NCBI RefSeq assembly: GCF_900143545.1
Contig: NZ_FREV01000009.1
Location: 20 to 64,019, forward strand
From: Loktanella sp. Alg231-35
Lineage (GTDB): Bacteria > Pseudomonadota > Alphaproteobacteria > Rhodobacterales > Rhodobacteraceae
Length of the DNA: 64,000 nucleotides
Direction of reading: 5' to 3'
Program-made: the position numbers and the translations under genes
Notes under the pieces: generated by a model
What the model saw: the letters and a program-made list of their open reading frames with translations, nothing else
The model's database searches: none
Told to the model about the DNA's origin: nothing
In this document: positions 60,286 to 64,000 of the stretch, piece by piece
How positions within the stretch are numbered: the stretch's first letter is position 1
Layout of the letters: each line of letters starts with the position of its first letter

Positions 60286-61941
60286 GTGAGTGAACCGCAC
60301 GCCCTTCAAATTCTAATCCATATCGCTGGCGCTGCCGCTTTGTTGATTTGGGCCGTGCGTTTGGTGCGCACCGGCGTCGAGCGCGGGTTTGCCGCACAGA
60401 TGCGTTTCTGGTTGCGTCATTCGGCCAATAACCGTCTGCTTGCGGCCGGGACCGGAATGGGGGCAGCTGTCCTGTTGCAAAGTTCCACAGCGGTTGCCGT
60501 CTTGGTGTCAAATTTCGTTTCCAAGGGCAGTCTCGCAACGGCAGCAGGGTTGGCGATCTTGTTAGGGGCCGATGTCGGATCCGCGGTCGTAACGCAGCTC
60601 TTGATGGTACGCCAACCGCTTCTGATCCCGCTTCTGCTCGTGATTGGGATTGCGATCTTTCTGCGCGGTGAAGGCAGCAACACACGTCAGATTGGCCGGA
60701 TCATGATCGGGCTTGCACTCATTTTCGTCTCACTGGATATGATCCGCGGCGCGACCGATCCGATGATATCACACCCCGGCACACAGGCTGTTATGGCCTA
60801 TCTGGGTCGCGATCTATTCACCGCTTTCATCATCGGGGCCGTATTTGCATGGGGTGTCCATTCAAGCGTCGCGGCGGTGCTGCTGTTCGTCACCTTGGCG
60901 GGGCAATCAATCTTGCCGGTTCCAGCTGCCGCAGCAATGATTCTGGGGGCCAATTTAGGGGGCGGTTTCATCGCATTTGTTCTGACATATTCCGCGCCGC
61001 TAGCGTCGCGAAGGATGGTCATGGCAAACCTCATCCTGCGGGGGGGCGGTGCCGCGCTGACGGTTCTTTTGATTGCGGGGGTGCCGGACCTCATGGCCCA
61101 ACTTGGTGCGACGCCCGCTCGGCAGGCCATAAACCTGCACCTTGGTTTTAATTTGGCTTTGGCGATCGTCGCCCTTCCTTTTGTCGCACCGATAACATCC
61201 GGACTTTCCCTTTTCATGGTTGAAAACACCGCCCCGAATGGCACTTTGGATGTCACCAGTGCGCTTGACCCCGCCCTGCTGGAGCGACCGCAGCGGGCAA
61301 TAGATTGTGCGGCACGCGAACTGCTCACGATGGGCCAGAAGATCGAACAGTTGCTCATCGCGGTCCAACCGCTTTATGACAAATGGAATGCGGCCACCGC
61401 CAGTGTCATCGAGGATCAAAACAGAGCGATCAAGCAGACCCATCTGGACATCAAACTATACCTTGCCCGCCTCGGAAAAACGGGAATGGACGAGGATCTG
61501 AGCCGACGGTCGATGGAGCTTGCTTCGATTTCATCCAGCCTGGAAGCGGCGTCAGATGCGATCACGCGGATCATGCTCGATCTTGCCAAACGTCTCGACG
61601 CGCAAAAGCTGCAATTCTCACCACAAGGTCGCGAAGAAATCAGTGACTTTTCTGATCGGGTGCAGGGCAACATTCAATTGGCCCTGAATGTGATGATGAA
61701 CCAAAATCCCGCTGAAGCCCGTGCGTTGGTTGCAGCGAAGGAAAAAGTACGCAAGGTCGAACAAAAACTACAGCGCAGTCACATTGGTCGGCTACGCGAA
61801 GGGCTCGCCGAAAGTATCGAGACCAGTAACATTCACCAAGAGACCCTGCGCGCGCTCAAACAAATCAACACAGCCTTTTCTATGGTGGGATATCCGATCC
61901 TTTTGAAGTCCGGAGACTTGCTAAAAAGTAGGCTTTCTTAG
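60286..61941 (+). CDS. Na+/phosphate cotransporter with PhoU-like C-terminal domain
   Basis: A 551-residue NptA/YjbB-type transporter. Two PF02690-type repeats span residues 1-320. The first has the family QSSTA motif (LLQSSTAVAVL, about residue 64). In the second repeat the Gln is His (WGVHSSVAAVLL, about 190). The C-terminal 220 residues form a PhoU-like helical domain (IDCAARELLTMGQKIEQLL and later heptads). The start is GTG at 60286. It probably exports or balances phosphate, consistent with the polyphosphate polymerase five genes upstream. Confidence 0.86.
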   Translation: MSEPHALQILIHIAGAAALLIWAVRLVRTGVERGFAAQMRFWLRHSANNRLLAAGTGMGAAVLLQSSTAVAVLVSNFVSKGSLATAAGLAILLGADVGSAVVTQLLMVRQPLLIPLLLVIGIAIFLRGEGSNTRQIGRIMIGLALIFVSLDMIRGATDPMISHPGTQAVMAYLGRDLFTAFIIGAVFAWGVHSSVAAVLLFVTLAGQSILPVPAAAAMILGANLGGGFIAFVLTYSAPLASRRMVMANLILRGGGAALTVLLIAGVPDLMAQLGATPARQAINLHLGFNLALAIVALPFVAPITSGLSLFMVENTAPNGTLDVTSALDPALLERPQRAIDCAARELLTMGQKIEQLLIAVQPLYDKWNAATASVIEDQNRAIKQTHLDIKLYLARLGKTGMDEDLSRRSMELASISSSLEAASDAITRIMLDLAKRLDAQKLQFSPQGREEISDFSDRVQGNIQLALNVMMNQNPAEARALVAAKEKVRKVEQKLQRSHIGRLREGLAESIETSNIHQETLRALKQINTAFSMVGYPILLKSGDLLKSRLS

Positions 61942-62273
61942 CGTTGGATCGGCACCATAAGGAGGCCTTCGTCCACTCCGCAGCAGATAACGGTCTTGGG
62001 CTCGCTCATGTGTCTTCATCGGCCCTTTCGAGACGTTGGCAGTGACAACCAACGCTGCAGTGCGGCTTCCCTGAAGCGGGCTTTTGAACCGGTACGCAGC
62101 ATTTTGACTGGCTCGAGCTCTGCTATGCGGGACTTTCCCGACATTGGTATTCACAAATCGAATGACCGCCAAAAACCTTGAAAAACCACATGAGCGATGA
62201 GGTTGCCTCTCGAACTGCATAGGCGTGGCGACTGTTACTTGCGAACCTTGGCAGATCAACGCACTGTATTGTC
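61942..62273. other. Gene-free stretch before the orphan gene
   Basis: About 332 bases without a convincing coding frame. Both strands have short unsupported frames only. Nothing recognisable as a promoter, repeat or terminator was found. Confidence 0.45.
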
Positions 62274-62759
62274 ATGGAAGAAATAGATGACAAACAAGCG
62301 AAAATTGAGGCCTTGCGTCGGCATTTCGCTCCATTGATTGGAGAGCGATTGTCGAGTTTTGAAACGGCTCAGATAAAACTTGAAGGCGGCTGGCTACCTT
62401 GGCTTGACCTGCCGATCCGGCTTTACTTCGGCCGTGAATCATTAGTTTCTATAGCATGGTCGCATTTTGACAAGCTATTCATATCTAACGATAAAACGAT
62501 AAACTTTTCGACCGAAGGCTCAGAAGCGCGGTGGGTTTCTAAAAAGATTGACGTGATACGGCCAGCGTTATCGGGTACTTTGAAATCTGTCGAACTTGGT
62601 CGCGGGCGTCTAAGCATCGGAGACCAAGAAATCGAGATATGGACACGCTTGATTTTGGAGCAAGATAACGGCTGGCTTGAGGTGTTTAATGGTCTGGATG
62701 AGAACGCATTTCATTTTTGCCAGGATAAGCCGATCGGTGAATTTATACGATGTTGCTAG
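62274..62759 (+). CDS. Hypothetical 161-residue protein, orphan
   Basis: A cytosolic protein of unknown family. It is mixed alpha/beta with several Trp residues (GGWLPWLDLPIRLYFG; SIAWSHFDKLF; EIWTRLILEQDNGWLEVF). Codon use is richer in A and T at third positions than neighbouring genes, and no strong ribosome-binding site is visible. Size and composition resemble cytosolic immunity-type proteins, but no toxin gene is adjacent, so this is only a resemblance. It stands alone between two gene-free stretches. Confidence 0.6.
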   Translation: MEEIDDKQAKIEALRRHFAPLIGERLSSFETAQIKLEGGWLPWLDLPIRLYFGRESLVSIAWSHFDKLFISNDKTINFSTEGSEARWVSKKIDVIRPALSGTLKSVELGRGRLSIGDQEIEIWTRLILEQDNGWLEVFNGLDENAFHFCQDKPIGEFIRCC

Positions 62760-63068
62760 GTTGAAGTGTTTTACCAGCAGTCTTCTCGTTCCCTGAAAGC
62801 GAACTTTAGCTGCGTCACGGAAAATCGATAAAGAGTGCTCTTCGCGGCCATCGGATGCGGCGCAGCATTGGATCACATGCCGGCAGAATCGGCGTGGGGC
62901 ACGGCCGAAAGTTGACCTCCAACGTGGATCTCGATGCTGCGGTCGCAACCCGGCACAGCCGACATTCGACGCGAGTGCAAAATCTGGAACAGATTGAGCA
63001 TACAGATCGCGGAGAAGCGCCCCTTCACCGCAGGCGCACTTATGTCTGCTTTTTAACGGCACACACCA
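62760..63068. other. Gene-free stretch after the orphan gene
   Basis: About 309 bases without a supported gene. A 150-codon minus-strand frame crosses it, but it runs into the antisense of the orphan gene and has unusual Arg/Cys/His-rich composition, so it looks non-coding. The sequence may be a degenerate dispersed repeat; that cannot be tested without other copies. Confidence 0.4.
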
Positions 63069-64000
63069 CTATGCTGGGTGAAAATGGACGTTCCAGGTTG
63101 CGCGGCGCTCTTGGTCACGATCCTCATATTCCTTGATCGCCGCCCCAAGATCTGCCGCGATGAGGGGTGGTTCTGCATTGGCGATCTTCGTGATTTGCAT
63201 CGTAAACCACGCGGTAACCCCGCCTTCAGGTGGATTGTCAAAACGGGGAAATTCCGGGTTGTCTGCACTGCCCGGCAGCCACTTTAGCGGAAGATCCGGA
63301 TCAAGCACCAGGACGCGCGCAAGACCAACGATATCGGCCTTTCCATCGGCGATGGCACTCTCGGCCTGTTGTAGTGTTTTGAACCCCCCAGTCACCATGA
63401 GTGGCTTGTCTGACTTCGCCCTCGCGCGTTCGGCAAAATCCACAAAGTAAGGCCCCGATCCCGCCCTGTCCGAAGAAGATGCCGCGCCGGGAAAATATGT
63501 GCCGCCGCTGATATCGATGAGGTCGATGCTTGTCCCGTCAAGCGCCGCAATTACACTAAGCGCCTCGTCCTGTTGGAACCCACCCTCCAATTGATCGGTT
63601 GCGTTTAGCTTTATGCCGACCGGAAAATGTGGCCCAACAGCATCGCGCACGCTTGTCACAACTTCGAGCAGCAAACGCATTCTGTTTGTAAGGGAGCCGC
63701 CATAGGCATCGGTCCGCTGATTAAACAGGGGGGACAAGAACTGGCTGAGCAGGAACCCATGTGCTGCATGAATTTGAACCCCACCAAACCCAATTTCCTG
63801 CGCAAGAGCAGCGGTTCGCGCAAATTCGGCGGGCAATTCTTGAACCTCCGCCAATGTCAGCGCCCCGCATGACAAGCCGGGCAGATCAAGCGCACTTGGC
63901 CCCTTGGGCGCACTGATTAGTGGGTCCGCCATCGCTCCTGCATGGCCGAGTTGCAGCCATAGGTGCGCATGGTTCGTCGCCCCTCTTTTGGCAAGCAGTG
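63069..64000 (-). CDS. NADH:flavin oxidoreductase / Old Yellow Enzyme family, 5' end outside the window
   Basis: A partial gene of 310 visible codons. The frame stays open to the right edge of the window, and the residues before the first internal Met (HAHLWLQLGHAGA) are family sequence, so the true start lies beyond 64000. Family features are GFGGVQIHAAHGFLLSQFLSP (flavin/substrate His pair), RTDAYGGSLTNRMRLLLEV, VGIKLNATD, and VTGGFKTLQQAESAI with IVGLARVLV. These are short OYE-like reductases acting on enones or related compounds; the substrate is unknown. Confidence 0.9.
   Translation of the reverse strand, partial: LLAKRGATNHAHLWLQLGHAGAMADPLISAPKGPSALDLPGLSCGALTLAEVQELPAEFARTAALAQEIGFGGVQIHAAHGFLLSQFLSPLFNQRTDAYGGSLTNRMRLLLEVVTSVRDAVGPHFPVGIKLNATDQLEGGFQQDEALSVIAALDGTSIDLIDISGGTYFPGAASSSDRAGSGPYFVDFAERARAKSDKPLMVTGGFKTLQQAESAIADGKADIVGLARVLVLDPDLPLKWLPGSADNPEFPRFDNPPEGGVTAWFTMQITKIANAEPPLIAADLGAAIKEYEDRDQERRATWNVHFHPA

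Noticed and set aside
62610-63062. 150-codon minus-strand frame overlapping the orphan gene
   Set aside because: Arg/Cys/His-rich low-credibility translation, partly antisense to the orphan gene; more likely non-coding repeat-like sequence.

Overview
The window is a gene-dense stretch of an alphaproteobacterial chromosome, most likely from the marine Roseobacter group (Rhodobacteraceae). This rests on the ffh-GNAT-chorismate mutase-rpsP-rimM block, an F0 ATP synthase operon with separate b and b' subunits and no F1 genes beside it, a DUF5928-type glycosyltransferase, and catabolic genes for marine osmolytes and sulfonates. No rRNA, tRNA, CRISPR array or insertion sequence was found. The last gene is cut by the right edge.

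Layout. 1-3.6 kb: translation and protein-targeting operon on the minus strand. 3.9-6.7 kb: azoreductase, LysR regulator, DMT transporter, ArsR regulator. 6.9-9.5 kb: atpI-B-E-F'-F with a terminator. 9.5-23.2 kb: housekeeping and surface genes (CPBP protease, FadR-type regulator, OmpA lipoprotein, DNA-alkyl repair protein, nth, sugar kinase, a sulfotransferase/glycosyltransferase neighbourhood, HIT protein, orphan ABC ATPase, pirin, polA). 23.2-28.3 kb: soxB-D-A-G (heterotetrameric sarcosine oxidase type), diverging from a three-gene betaine-type ABC transporter (28.5-32.5 kb). 32.5-41.6 kb: a minus-strand operon for 2,3-dihydroxypropane-1-sulfonate (DHPS). It encodes a small membrane protein, a TRAP transporter, HpsN, two DHPS dehydrogenases, a UspA protein, ComD/ComE sulfopyruvate decarboxylase and an FMN hydroxyacid dehydrogenase that probably oxidises sulfolactate. 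A LacI regulator diverges from it across two palindromic operators. Together these genes would import DHPS and carry it to sulfoacetaldehyde; Xsc must lie elsewhere.

43-48 kb: a LysR gene and a four-gene operon of unknown purpose (beta-hydroxyacid dehydrogenase, aldehyde dehydrogenase, serine acetyltransferase, glyoxalase-like protein) that share a GTTGC-N7-GCAAC operator. 48.2-52.3 kb: a methionine gamma-lyase / E1-like dehydrogenase / Lrp regulator locus arranged like Pseudomonas mdeA-mdeB-mdeR.

52.4-62 kb is the least conventional part. A SIMIBI-class P-loop protein is translationally coupled to an ABC-exporter-like protein whose nucleotide site has lost its catalytic residues. Divergent to them are DUF4956 and a VTC-type polyphosphate polymerase, then a two-component system, decayed remnants of a sugar/glycerophosphate-type ABC permease and a phosphoesterase, and a Na/Pi cotransporter with a PhoU-like tail. 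The common theme looks like phosphate and polyphosphate. The right end holds an AT-richer orphan gene between two gene-free stretches, and a truncated Old Yellow Enzyme family gene.
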